From assembly GCF_003991905.1 (NCBI RefSeq), contig NZ_RSCL01000003.1:153092-217091 (forward strand): 64,000 bases of DNA, read 5' to 3'. The translations under genes were made by a program, and so were the position numbers. The notes under the pieces were generated by a model. That model did no database searches, had not been told where the DNA came from, and saw only the letters and a program-made list of their open reading frames with translations. Below, one piece after another: positions 1 through 8,465 of this stretch. The DNA comes from Dulcicalothrix desertica PCC 7102 (GTDB lineage: Bacteria; Cyanobacteriota; Cyanobacteriia; Cyanobacteriales; Nostocaceae). Position 1 is the first letter of the stretch; every line of letters starts with the position of its first letter.

Positions 1-2
1 TC

Positions 3-80
3 GTACTAAACGATATTCCTTCAGAGTCAACTGCTGTAGGTATTCCCGCAAAAGTTATTCAGAAATCACTCGTCAATTAG
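3..80 (+). CDS. C-terminal end of a hexapeptide-repeat acyltransferase (5' end outside window)
   Basis: Only the last 25 codons are present, open from the window edge. The reading contains AVGIPAKVI, the usual closing motif of left-handed beta-helix (hexapeptide) O-acetyltransferases, which fits a polysaccharide cluster. The TAG stop is the first three bases of a TAGAAACCGGGTT repeat unit, so the repeat supplies the stop codon. The family is inferred from a short tail only; the acceptor substrate cannot be told. Confidence 0.6.
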   Translation, partial: VLNDIPSESTAVGIPAKVIQKSLVN

Positions 81-235
81 AAACCGGGTTCCTTACGAGA
101 ACTTAAAATTCTTACCCAAGTTTTTCACAGGAACCCGGTTTCTTGGATAAAACTCGTCAATTAGAAACCGGGTTCCTTACGAGAACTTAAAATTCTTACC
201 CCAGTTTTTCATAGGAACCCGGTTTCTTGAGTAAT
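68..235. repeat. Two tandem 84-bp units, each an inverted repeat of the AGAAACCGGGTT family
   Basis: Two near-identical units start at 68 and 152. Each carries GAAACCGGGTTCC and, about 50 bp later, GGAACCCGGTTTC, so each can fold into a hairpin. It lies between a converging stop codon and the next start at 266 and may act as a transcription terminator. Related copies occur near 2716, 10551, 14770, 35518 and 40703. Confidence 0.85.
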
Positions 236-265
236 AAATTTTAGGAAATTTGGAGATTCTCCAAT

Positions 266-1465
266 ATGTATATAAATCAGCTAGTGCATCTATCAATAGA
301 AATAATTCTGCTGATAAGTGCCTTCTTTTTGCTTGTTCTGGGTTCTATTTTACTAATTGAATGCATCGCTGCTCTGTTTCCACTGACTTCCACAACTTCA
401 AAAATTCAGACTAATAAGGTAGCAGTCTTAATTCCTGCTCATAATGAAGAAGCTGTAATTTCAAACACATTAAAAAGCTTAAAATCTACGTTATTACCAC
501 ATCATAAAATTGTGGTAGTTGCTGATAACTGTACAGACGCAACTGCTGAAATTGCGTCACGTGCAGGAGTTACAGTCATAGAAAGACAAGACGAGAATAA
601 GAAAGGTAAAGGATACGCTCTAGACTACGGGTTAAAATTTCTAGAGAATGACCCACCTGAAGTTGTTGTATTTATTGACGCTGATTGTGTAGTTCAAAGA
701 AATACAATAACGCTGTTGACCGAGAAAGCTAATAGTACTGGTAGACCAGCACAAGCAGTCTACTTGATGTCAAAACCTAATCAACCGACTCCTAAAGATT
801 CAATATCAGTCTTTGCATTCAAAGTCAAAAACCTTGTGCGTTCACGTGGTTTAGTACGCATGGGTTTACCCTGTTTGCTGGCAGGTACTGGAATGGCATT
901 TCCCTGGCCAGTTATTCGTTCGGTTGACCTGGCAAATTCTGAAATTGTCGAAGATATGAAACTCGGACTAGATTTAACTATTGCTGGATATCCACCAATT
1001 TTTTGTCCACAAGCAAGTGTGAATAGTAGTCTACCCCAAAACGCGAAAGCAGCTAAAAGTCAACGTACTCGTTGGGAACATGGTCATATTCAAACTTTGC
1101 TTACTTATGTACCTAAGTTAATTACTAATGGAGTACGTCAAAGAAGATTAGACTTGTTTTTCAGCGCACTTGATTTGTGTATTCCACCCCTATCGCTGTT
1201 TGTAGCAATTTGGTTCGGGTTGATGTGCATATCACTTATATTCGCATTTGTAACATCTATATCTACTCCAGCATCAGTAATTGCTATCGCTGGTGTATTT
1301 ATCTTGACTGCTATTTTGATTGCTTGGAGTAACTTCGCACGTTCTGATTTACCATTGTTAGAACTACTAGCTGTACCATTCTATATATTGTGGAAAATCC
1401 CTTTATATTTCAAATTTCTGATTCAACCCCAAAAAACCTGGATTCGTACCGAACGCGATGTGTAA
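266..1465 (+). CDS. Membrane-bound family 2 glycosyltransferase (processive type)
   Basis: A 399-residue protein with an N-terminal membrane helix (about residues 10-38), a cytosolic GT-A domain and hydrophobic helices after about residue 295. Visible GT2 motifs are VLIPAHNEE (54-62), the metal-binding DAD (138-140), the ED acceptor motif (229-230) and QRTRW (266-270, the QxxRW signature). This architecture is that of cellulose/hyaluronan-synthase-like enzymes that polymerise or transfer sugar at the membrane. It is first in a run of polysaccharide genes. Sugar and acceptor are unknown. Confidence 0.88.
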   Translation: MYINQLVHLSIEIILLISAFFLLVLGSILLIECIAALFPLTSTTSKIQTNKVAVLIPAHNEEAVISNTLKSLKSTLLPHHKIVVVADNCTDATAEIASRAGVTVIERQDENKKGKGYALDYGLKFLENDPPEVVVFIDADCVVQRNTITLLTEKANSTGRPAQAVYLMSKPNQPTPKDSISVFAFKVKNLVRSRGLVRMGLPCLLAGTGMAFPWPVIRSVDLANSEIVEDMKLGLDLTIAGYPPIFCPQASVNSSLPQNAKAAKSQRTRWEHGHIQTLLTYVPKLITNGVRQRRLDLFFSALDLCIPPLSLFVAIWFGLMCISLIFAFVTSISTPASVIAIAGVFILTAILIAWSNFARSDLPLLELLAVPFYILWKIPLYFKFLIQPQKTWIRTERDV

Positions 1466-1527
1466 CGCACCATAAATATTTGTTACAATCATGATTCAGC
1501 GCATAAAGCTAAAATCGAAGTTATCAC

Positions 1528-2718
1528 ATGTCCAAACAACTGCGGATTGTATACACTATTGGACCAGAAGACGTTATTGAGTCATACAAGTGTTGGAAAA
1601 ATGGCGAAGATACCTCTTCTCAAGTTTCGATGACTTTCTCAGGTCATTTCTACGATGTGTGTACAGCTTTGGATGCTTTTGGATATGTTATTGCCGAAGC
1701 AAGCTCTAAAGAAGTTATTCGTGACGAACGCTTTATCGTTGAACGGCGCCTTCTTCCATTTAACTATTCTACGGGTGTATTCTATCATTTACGGCAAATT
1801 ATACGAGGATTACAATTATTTGTTTCGGCTACTAAATTTGGCGCCAATGTGGTAATTGCTGATAGTGGTACAACTCATTGGTTTACTTTATTACCTTTAA
1901 CTTGGATTGGCATCAAAGTAATTCCATCGCTGCAATGTACCTTGTGGCCCAAGTACTCTAAGCAAACTCTTGGAGAAAAAATTAACCTGAAATTGAGTCG
2001 AAGTTTATTTAAAACAGCGTGTCATAGTATACATGCTGTTTCTCATGATATTTCAGAACAAATTTCACAGCTAACAGGAGGTATACACCCACCTATTCAC
2101 GAATTTTTACCGATGTACAGAAGACACGACTTCGCGAATATCACTGCTCCCTCAGATGTTCGCACCCCTTTACGAATTTTGTTTGCTGGTCGAGTCGAAT
2201 ATGATAAAGGCGCCTTTGACTTACTAGAAATTGCTAAAATATTGCTTGCAAATGGTTTGAAAGATATTGTTTTTGATATTTGTGGAGATGGTACAGCTAA
2301 TCAACCGCTACAAAAGTCTGTACAACTCGAAGGTGTCGAAGAATTTTTTGTATTTCATGGATATTGCATTAAACAGCAAATGCGAGAAATGTTCGCAAAG
2401 TCCCACGCTGTAATTGTACCAACTCGTACCGATTTTATCGAGGGGTTCAATCGAGTTGTCGCTGAAAGCATTTTATCTGGTCGTCCCGTCATTACTTCCG
2501 CTGTCTGTCCCGCTTTGTCTTACGTGCGTTCCGCTGTTGTTGAAGTTCCTCCTAATGATATCCCAGCATATGCGGCAGCTATACATCAAATATATACTGA
2601 CCACAATCTTTACGAGCAAAAGCAACTAGCTTGTTTAAAATTACAAGAACAATTTTACGATATCAACAATAGTTGGGCAGCCGCACTAAATAAAAGTCTT
2701 TCTACCATCAAATCCTAG
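1528..2718 (+). CDS. Family 4 glycosyltransferase, copy 1 of a duplicated pair
   Basis: A 396-residue GT-B fold enzyme. The C-terminal domain shows FAGRVEYDKGAFDLL (about 215-235) and the retaining GT4 signature EGFNRVVAE (E305/E313, the EX7E pair). It closely resembles the protein at 5365-6567 over its whole length, and the two genes also share bases just before the start codon. A truncated third copy follows at 2765-3166. The TAG stop is the first three bases of an AAACC-type hairpin repeat. It probably transfers a nucleotide-activated sugar to a growing lipid-linked repeat unit. Confidence 0.88.
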   Translation: MSKQLRIVYTIGPEDVIESYKCWKNGEDTSSQVSMTFSGHFYDVCTALDAFGYVIAEASSKEVIRDERFIVERRLLPFNYSTGVFYHLRQIIRGLQLFVSATKFGANVVIADSGTTHWFTLLPLTWIGIKVIPSLQCTLWPKYSKQTLGEKINLKLSRSLFKTACHSIHAVSHDISEQISQLTGGIHPPIHEFLPMYRRHDFANITAPSDVRTPLRILFAGRVEYDKGAFDLLEIAKILLANGLKDIVFDICGDGTANQPLQKSVQLEGVEEFFVFHGYCIKQQMREMFAKSHAVIVPTRTDFIEGFNRVVAESILSGRPVITSAVCPALSYVRSAVVEVPPNDIPAYAAAIHQIYTDHNLYEQKQLACLKLQEQFYDINNSWAAALNKSLSTIKS

Positions 2719-2741
2719 AAACCCAGAAACCGGGTTTCTTT
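2716..2741. repeat. AGAAACCGGGTTTCT hairpin repeat at the GT4 gene end
   Basis: The stop codon TAG of the preceding gene starts this element, which continues through a near-perfect palindrome, AGAAACCGGGTTTCT. It separates the intact GT4 gene from a truncated copy of the same gene and may mark the recombination point. Confidence 0.75.
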
Positions 2742-2764
2742 ATTGACAAGAAGTTACGAATTAT

Positions 2765-3166
2765 CGCTTAGAGGCAAATTATCAATGTCATGGTCACTGC
2801 TCAAAACCCAAAATGCAGTCTATATTAAGTGACTCACACGTGATAATAGTTCCAACACAAACTAAATTTGTTGAAGGTTTTAATCGAGTTGTTGCCGAAA
2901 GTGTTTTAGCGGGTCGTCCAGTAGTTACTTCCGCAGTATGTCCCGCGATTTCTTACGTGCGTTCTGCTGCAATTGAAGTACCTCCAAACGATGTCACAGC
3001 ATACGGTGATGCTTTGATTAATTTATACAAGAATCAGTCACTATATAAACAAAAGCATCTTGCTTGCCTGAAATTACAAGAACAGTTCTATGATGTAAAT
3101 AGAAGTTGGGGCGCCTTATTAAAGTCTATACTCGTAGAAATTCAAGCTATAAATGCAGTTACGTGA
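2765..3166 (+). pseudogene. Truncated third copy of the family 4 glycosyltransferase (C-terminal third only)
   Basis: The frame matches the C-terminal part of the GT4 proteins at 1528 and 5365: HGHC, VIIVPT, EGFNRVVAES, GRPVVTSAVCPA and LKLQEQFYD are all recognisable. Everything N-terminal to about residue 265 of the full-length paralogues is missing. Similarity starts shortly after the repeat at 2716-2741. An ATG at 2813 could still give a 117-residue product, but it would lack the acceptor-binding domain and half of the donor domain, so a gene remnant is more likely. The end overlaps the start of the next gene by 14 bp. Confidence 0.85.
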
Positions 3167-4016
3167 TTTTTGTATAGTTACTCCAAGTTATGCACCTGAC
3201 TATTATCGCTGTCAGCTGCTGGCTTGGAGTATAGAAGCATTTGCGCCCGAAAAAACGAAGCATTATATAATAGTTCCAAACTGTGATTTACGTCTTTTCC
3301 GTCAAATCAAATATAGAAACACAGAAATAATCACCGTTGAATCAATTTTACCAAGTTGGGTTCAACTACCTTTTATTGACAGTTGCTGGTTTAACTTCAA
3401 GCATTTAGTCGTGCGAGGATGGATAATTCAACAAATTATCAAACTCGCAGCAGCAGAATATATAACCGAACAGGTATTTGTATTTGTAGACTCTGACGTT
3501 GCTTTTATTCGTCCTTTTGACTGGGACTTTTTTATTCGTGATGGTCGAGTACGTTTGTATCGCATTCCTGGAGAACTTTCGCCACAGGCGCCGATTGGTG
3601 AAAAATGGAATTATAATGCTCGTCGTTTACTCAATTTACCGGGTGGTGATATTCCTGTCACAGGTTATATAAGTCAAGTTATGACGTGGAGAAGTGATAA
3701 TTTAAAGCTACTGTATAAGCATATCGAAAAGGTGTCAGGACGTAGATGGATTGAGGCTGTATGCAGTAATTGGGATTTATCAGAGTATGTAATATATGGT
3801 CTTTTTGTCGAAGAAGTACTCAAAGCATCTGGACATTACTTCGATTCTGAGTGCATTTGTCATGAATATTGGTTTAATCGACAAATGTCTGATATTGAGT
3901 TGCAAGACTTCTTTGCTCGTACCCCAAGAGAATATATTGCTGTTATGATATCAGCCAAATCAGGTATGAGAGTGCAGCAATACGAGAATTTGGTCAAAAA
4001 CTTTCTAACTATTTGA
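3153..4016 (+). CDS. Putative glycosyltransferase with DSD motif (DUF6492-like)
   Basis: A 287-residue protein with a GT-A-like pattern: VTPSYAPDYY near the N-terminus, where GT-A enzymes bind the nucleotide, and VFVDSDVAFIRPF with D113-S-D115 as the likely metal site. No signal peptide or membrane helix is seen. I assign DUF6492 from memory of the motif layout, so the family is likely and the activity inferred. The gene lies between GT4 genes and its stop touches the next start, so it is probably co-translated with it. Confidence 0.7.
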   Translation: MQLRDFCIVTPSYAPDYYRCQLLAWSIEAFAPEKTKHYIIVPNCDLRLFRQIKYRNTEIITVESILPSWVQLPFIDSCWFNFKHLVVRGWIIQQIIKLAAAEYITEQVFVFVDSDVAFIRPFDWDFFIRDGRVRLYRIPGELSPQAPIGEKWNYNARRLLNLPGGDIPVTGYISQVMTWRSDNLKLLYKHIEKVSGRRWIEAVCSNWDLSEYVIYGLFVEEVLKASGHYFDSECICHEYWFNRQMSDIELQDFFARTPREYIAVMISAKSGMRVQQYENLVKNFLTI

Positions 4017-5231
4017 ATGCGAATTGGCTATTTAATTCCTGAATTTCCGGGACAAACACACATTTGGATTTGGCGAGAAATTACCCATCTATATGAGTGG
4101 GGAATTCAAATTGAGATTTTTTCCACTAAATATCCTTCCCCCCATATTAAAGCTAAACACGATTTTGCTGATACTGCACAAACTTACTATCTGTGGAAGC
4201 AAAATATTTTCCATAATATAATTGACATTTTTGTTAGTTTATGCTGGTCATTAACTCACCCTATTGGTTTATTTAAAGCAATAAAACTAGCTTTAACTAT
4301 AAATGTAGAGGCGCCACGTTGGCATATTATCGCTTTAGTGCCAATGGCTTGTATATTAGCTCGTTGTTGTGTAGCACGTAGTATAGAGCATATGCACTGT
4401 CATAGCTGTGGAAATTCAGCAATATTAGCAATAATGCTCAAACAGATAACTGGCATTTCATACTCACTAACGTTAAACGCGAATTTGGAATGGTGGGGAG
4501 GTGGTATGACGGCAAAGTTTACTAATGCAGCTTTTATTATTGCTATCACCAAAAAGCTAGAAGCAGAAGTACGACGTAATTATCCAGTACAAGAAAACCA
4601 AGTGCTGCTAGGACGTATTGGTGTAGACACAGCTAAATGGAATCGACAGCTTTATAAATTAAATAATAACAACAATCTGACCTTTCAAATTCTCACCGTT
4701 GGGCGCCTACACACAAGCAAAGGTCACGATACTCTAATTCAATCTGTAAAATGCCTTGTTGACGCTGGTAAATTAGTTCATCTTACAATTGTTGGCGCTG
4801 GTTTGGAGTTAGACAACTTAAAAGCATTGGCAGCAAAATTAGAAATATCCAATTCAATCGAATTCACAGGCACTTTATCAGAAAACCAAATTATCGAAAA
4901 AATGTGTCGTGTAGATGCATTTGTACTTGCTAGTCATTGTGAACCTCTAGGTGTAGTTTACATGGAAGCAATGGCAATGTCCGTAGCAACAATTGGCACT
5001 AATTCGGGTGGTGTTCCTGAAATAATTACTGATGGTCAAGACGGATTATTGGTTGCACCGAGGGATGTTACAGCTTTGGCATCTGCCTTGATGCGACTAA
5101 TAGAAAATCCTGCGCTTAAAACACAACTAGGACGCAGTGGACGCTCTACGATTATTGAACATTTTGATAGCCGAATTGGCGCCGCAACATTAAAGACGCA
5201 AATCATAAGTCAAATCAATTCGGGTGTATAA
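4017..5231 (+). CDS. Family 4 glycosyltransferase (WcaL/colanic-acid type)
   Basis: A 404-residue GT-B enzyme. The N-terminus IGYLIPEFPGQTHIWIWREI is typical of the WcaL-like branch of GT4. The donor domain has ILTVGRLHTSKGHDTL (about 225-240) and E309-E317 in EPLGVVYME as the EX7E pair. The ATG follows the upstream TGA directly, which indicates translational coupling. Likely role: adding a sugar during assembly of an exported polysaccharide repeat unit. Confidence 0.88.
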   Translation: MRIGYLIPEFPGQTHIWIWREITHLYEWGIQIEIFSTKYPSPHIKAKHDFADTAQTYYLWKQNIFHNIIDIFVSLCWSLTHPIGLFKAIKLALTINVEAPRWHIIALVPMACILARCCVARSIEHMHCHSCGNSAILAIMLKQITGISYSLTLNANLEWWGGGMTAKFTNAAFIIAITKKLEAEVRRNYPVQENQVLLGRIGVDTAKWNRQLYKLNNNNNLTFQILTVGRLHTSKGHDTLIQSVKCLVDAGKLVHLTIVGAGLELDNLKALAAKLEISNSIEFTGTLSENQIIEKMCRVDAFVLASHCEPLGVVYMEAMAMSVATIGTNSGGVPEIITDGQDGLLVAPRDVTALASALMRLIENPALKTQLGRSGRSTIIEHFDSRIGAATLKTQIISQINSGV

Positions 5232-5364
5232 GTGATATTTTATATCAAGCAACTTGCTTGATTCTAGCTTTACCATGTAATAAATATATTAAAGTTTCAG
5301 TAAATATACGAGAAATGAATATAATCGTATCATTAACTCTTATGTACAAAACCGAAGTTATAAA

Positions 5365-6567
5365 ATGTCCAAGCAACTGCGGATAGTATACGCAATTGGT
5401 ACGGAAGATGTAATTGAGGCATATAAATGTTGGAAAGAAGGTTCGGATGTGGGGTCACAGGTTTCGATGACCTTTTCAAGTTATTTTTATTCGGTCTGTA
5501 CAGCGTTAGATGCTGTTGGGTATGTAATTGGGCTAGCGAGAAAAACAGAGGTTGTTTATGACGGTCGTTTTATAATTGAACGGCGCCGAGTATTGTTGTA
5601 TGGTGCCAAAGGTGTGTTTTATCATGTCAAGCAGATTTTACAAGGAATACAGCTATTTATTTCGGCAATTAGTTTTGGCGCCAATGTGGTAATTGCAGAT
5701 AGTGGTACAACTTACTGGTTTATGTTGTTGCCATTGTCTTGGATGGGTATAAAAGTAATTCCGTCACTGCACTGTACGTTGTGGCGTAAATATTCTAAGC
5801 AAACTCTAGGAGAAAAAATAATTCTTAACTTGAGTCGTGATTTGTTTTACTCAAGATGTCATAGTATACACGCGGTTTCCCATGATATCACGGAACAAAT
5901 TACTGTATTAACAAATGGGGTACACCCACCAATTTATGAATTTTTACCTATATATAAAAGAAGTGACTTCGCGGATATTGCACCTCCACCTCAACAACGT
6001 CTACCGTTACGAGTATTATTTGCGGGTCGAGTCGAGTATGATAAAGGCGCCTTCGATTTACTGCTCATAGCCAAACGAATTGCTGCTACTGGCATAAAAA
6101 ATATAATTTTTGATGTTTGTGGAGATGGTGCAGCACTAAAACCACTACAAGCATCTGTAAAAAAAGAGGGTGTAGAAGACTTCTTCGTATTTCATGGGTA
6201 TTGTGGCAAGCAAAAAATGCGTTCCATGTTCGGTAAAGCACACGTTGTTATAGTACCAACACGAACTGATTTTATTGAAGGGTTTAATCGCGTGGTGGCA
6301 GAAGGTGTATTATCAGGTCGTCCTGTAATAACAAGTGCTGTTTGTCCAGCATTATCTTACGTGCGTGAAGCTGTAATTGAAGTGTTACCGAATGATATAG
6401 AAGCATATGTAACAGCTATACTTCAAATATATAATGACCCAATCATTTGTGAACAAAAGCGACTTGCGTGTTTTGAGTTACAAGAACAGTTCTACGATAT
6501 CAACAAAAGTTGGGCTACTGCATTAACGTCCAGTCTTAGCGCTATCGGTGGAACTATTATCTGTTGA
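5365..6567 (+). CDS. Family 4 glycosyltransferase, copy 2 of the duplicated pair
   Basis: A 400-residue paralogue of the 1528-2718 product, nearly collinear with it. Shared landmarks are the start SKQLRIVY, SQVSMTFS, FAGRVEYDKGAFDLL and EGFNRVVAE (about 305-313). The 20 bases before both starts are also similar (CGAAGTTAT), so the duplication included the translation-initiation region. Two other glycosyltransferase genes separate the copies. Both copies keep their catalytic residues and may now use different acceptors or sugars. Confidence 0.88.
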   Translation: MSKQLRIVYAIGTEDVIEAYKCWKEGSDVGSQVSMTFSSYFYSVCTALDAVGYVIGLARKTEVVYDGRFIIERRRVLLYGAKGVFYHVKQILQGIQLFISAISFGANVVIADSGTTYWFMLLPLSWMGIKVIPSLHCTLWRKYSKQTLGEKIILNLSRDLFYSRCHSIHAVSHDITEQITVLTNGVHPPIYEFLPIYKRSDFADIAPPPQQRLPLRVLFAGRVEYDKGAFDLLLIAKRIAATGIKNIIFDVCGDGAALKPLQASVKKEGVEDFFVFHGYCGKQKMRSMFGKAHVVIVPTRTDFIEGFNRVVAEGVLSGRPVITSAVCPALSYVREAVIEVLPNDIEAYVTAILQIYNDPIICEQKRLACFELQEQFYDINKSWATALTSSLSAIGGTIIC

Positions 6568-6614
6568 GCAGCCTAAAATTCTAGCTTAGATTAGTATTAT
6601 TACCATTTATTACT

Positions 6615-7811
6615 GTGTTTAATATTACTTTTTTTGAAAAAATATTTGTGATTATTGGGGTGCTATTTTTTTCTGGAGCTTTTTCAGAATTATTTGCAGG
6701 GGCGCCGATAACGTTGCTACGCTATTTTGTATGGGGTGGTGCAACAGTTTTAGCTTGTTTACGTTGGAAAGATTCGCTATTGGTAATAAAATCAGATATA
6801 TTTCTAACTTTTTTAACTATCATCGCATTCGCATCATTCTTATGGTCAGATGTATTTATTAGCACATTAAAAGACAGTCGTGAAGTTTTGCAGATGACAT
6901 CATTTGGGTTGTATATTGCTGCACGCTTTACAGTTAGAGAGCAAGTAGAAATTTTTGGCATCGCTTTTTTTATTGGGGAATTAATGAGTTTGGGTGTAGC
7001 TGCTGTAATGCCCGCGCTTGGTATTCATGGCATTGACCACCCAGGCGCCTGGAAAGGGGTATTTGGGTATAAAAATTTACTTGGTGCCATAATGGTAATA
7101 AGTTCATTTACATTTTTTTTGTTACCGACGAGTGGTAATAAACTACAGCAAATTTATAAATGGACTGGTTTTGTGTTTGGGATAATACTGATGTTGCTAT
7201 CAACATCAAAAACTTCGCTAGTAGTATCAGCAATATTATTTTTAGCTCTGTTTTTCTACCGTTATTTTCGTTTTGTAGGTAAAACTACGGTTATTTTTAT
7301 CGATTTGGTGATATTAGTAGTTGGTGCGGTCATGACGGTTGTATTGAGTAATTGGACAGAACTTTTAACATCTCTTGGTAGAGACCCAACATTGACAGGA
7401 AGAACACCAATGTGGGGTATTGCGCTGTCACGACTTATGGATAGACCATTACTTGGTTTTGGACGTGGTGCTTTTTGGGCGCCAGGTAGTCCATATGCAC
7501 TAGAAGCAGGTAAAGCAGTGGCGTCAGGTTTTGTGCCTCCGCACGGGCATAATGGATTTGTAGATTTAGCGCTTGATGTTGGGTTAATTGGAATTTTGCT
7601 ATTCGCGATTAGTTTTATTATTGCTTACTTAAGAGCCTTAAAGTTAGCATATGCCACAAAGGCGCCGGAGAAGATGTGGTATTTAGCCTTTCTGATGTTT
7701 TTTTTCATGAACAACATGACAGAAAGCTTCATGTTATTCAAAACCAACATCTATTGGACACTATACATTACATCAACCTTATCCCTAGGAAAAAAGAACT
7801 GCTCCTCGTAA
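6615..7811 (+). CDS. O-antigen ligase/polymerase family protein (Wzy-like)
   Basis: A 398-residue polytopic membrane protein with about ten hydrophobic segments. The large periplasmic loop has TGRTPMWGIALSRLMDRPLLG followed by GFGRGAFW (about 263-290), a pattern typical of the Wzy_C family, and a conserved His in PPHGHNGF. It begins with GTG. Such proteins polymerise lipid-linked repeat units or ligate the chain in the periplasm. With the Wzx-like flippase at 13382 it suggests a Wzx/Wzy-dependent export route. The TAA stop lies inside the left 24-bp inverted repeat. Confidence 0.85.
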   Translation: MFNITFFEKIFVIIGVLFFSGAFSELFAGAPITLLRYFVWGGATVLACLRWKDSLLVIKSDIFLTFLTIIAFASFLWSDVFISTLKDSREVLQMTSFGLYIAARFTVREQVEIFGIAFFIGELMSLGVAAVMPALGIHGIDHPGAWKGVFGYKNLLGAIMVISSFTFFLLPTSGNKLQQIYKWTGFVFGIILMLLSTSKTSLVVSAILFLALFFYRYFRFVGKTTVIFIDLVILVVGAVMTVVLSNWTELLTSLGRDPTLTGRTPMWGIALSRLMDRPLLGFGRGAFWAPGSPYALEAGKAVASGFVPPHGHNGFVDLALDVGLIGILLFAISFIIAYLRALKLAYATKAPEKMWYLAFLMFFFMNNMTESFMLFKTNIYWTLYITSTLSLGKKNCSS

Positions 7812-7830
7812 TAAGCACTTCAGTGCTTAA
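7807..7830. terminator. Left 24-bp inverted repeat and hairpin bounding the tandem array
   Basis: This 24-bp sequence is the exact reverse complement of 8416-8439. It also holds its own short hairpin, AAGCACT-TC-AGTGCTT. It overlaps the TAA stop of the Wzy-like gene and probably terminates it. Confidence 0.8.
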
Positions 7831-8415
7831 AATCTGACTTTTACCCAAAAATTTTGGCGCCATCTGCTATTTTAACTAGAGGATATATCTATAATCTACT
7901 TTTACCCACAAATTTGGCGCCATCTGCTATTTTACTAGAGGATATATCTATATCTGAGTTTTACCTAGAAATTTTGGCACCATCCGAGGATTTTTCTAGA
8001 GAAAATGACTTTTACCTAGAAATTTTGGCGCCATCTGAGGATTTTTCTAGAGAAAATGACTTTTACCTAGAAATTTTGGCGCCGTCTGCTATTTTACTAG
8101 AGGATATATCTATAATCTGAGTTTTACCTAGAAATTTGGCGCCATCTGAGGATTTTTCTAGGGAATATGACTTTTACCTAGAAATTTGGCGCCATCTGCT
8201 ATTTTACTAGAGGATATATCTATAATCTGAGTTTTACTTAGAAATTTGGCGCCATCTGAGGATTTTTCTAGAGAATATAACTTTTACCTAGAAATTTTGG
8301 CGCCGTCAGAGGATTTTTCTAGAGAATATAACTTTTACCTAGAAATTTGGCGCCGTCTGCTATTTTACTAGAGGATATATTTATAATCTGAGTTTTATCT
8401 AGAAATTTGGCGCTA
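7831..8415. repeat. Eleven-unit tandem repeat array, units of about 50 or 60 bp centred on GGCGCC
   Basis: GGCGCC or a one-base variant recurs at 7856, 7916, 7976, 8027, 8078, 8138, 8188, 8248, 8299, 8349 and 8409, giving spacings of 60, 60, 51, 51, 60, 50, 60, 51, 50 and 60. Two unit types mix: a longer one with CTGCTATTTTACTAGAGG and a shorter one with CTGAGGATTTTTCTAGAG; both end in TTTTACCTAGAAATTT. The third and last units have degenerate cores (GGCACC, GGCGCT). The array lies between two converging genes. A + strand frame happens to stay open over part of it but is just the translated repeat. Confidence 0.95.
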
Positions 8416-8439
8416 TTAAGCACTGAAGTGCTTATTACG
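8416..8439. terminator. Right 24-bp inverted repeat and hairpin bounding the tandem array
   Basis: Exact reverse complement of 7807-7830, again with an internal hairpin (AAGCACT-GA-AGTGCTT). It lies 26 bp past the stop of the minus-strand gene at 8466 and would serve as its terminator. Confidence 0.8.
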
Positions 8440-8465
8440 GGGGGTTTTGTGCGTGGTTGGTATAG

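Noticed and set aside
7854-8120. 88-residue repetitive protein
   Set aside because: The frame is open only because the tandem repeat lacks stops there; there is no ribosome-binding site and the array continues past it without coding.
7831-8415. CRISPR array
   Set aside because: The units repeat along their full length in two variants; there are no unique spacers of constant size and no cas genes nearby.
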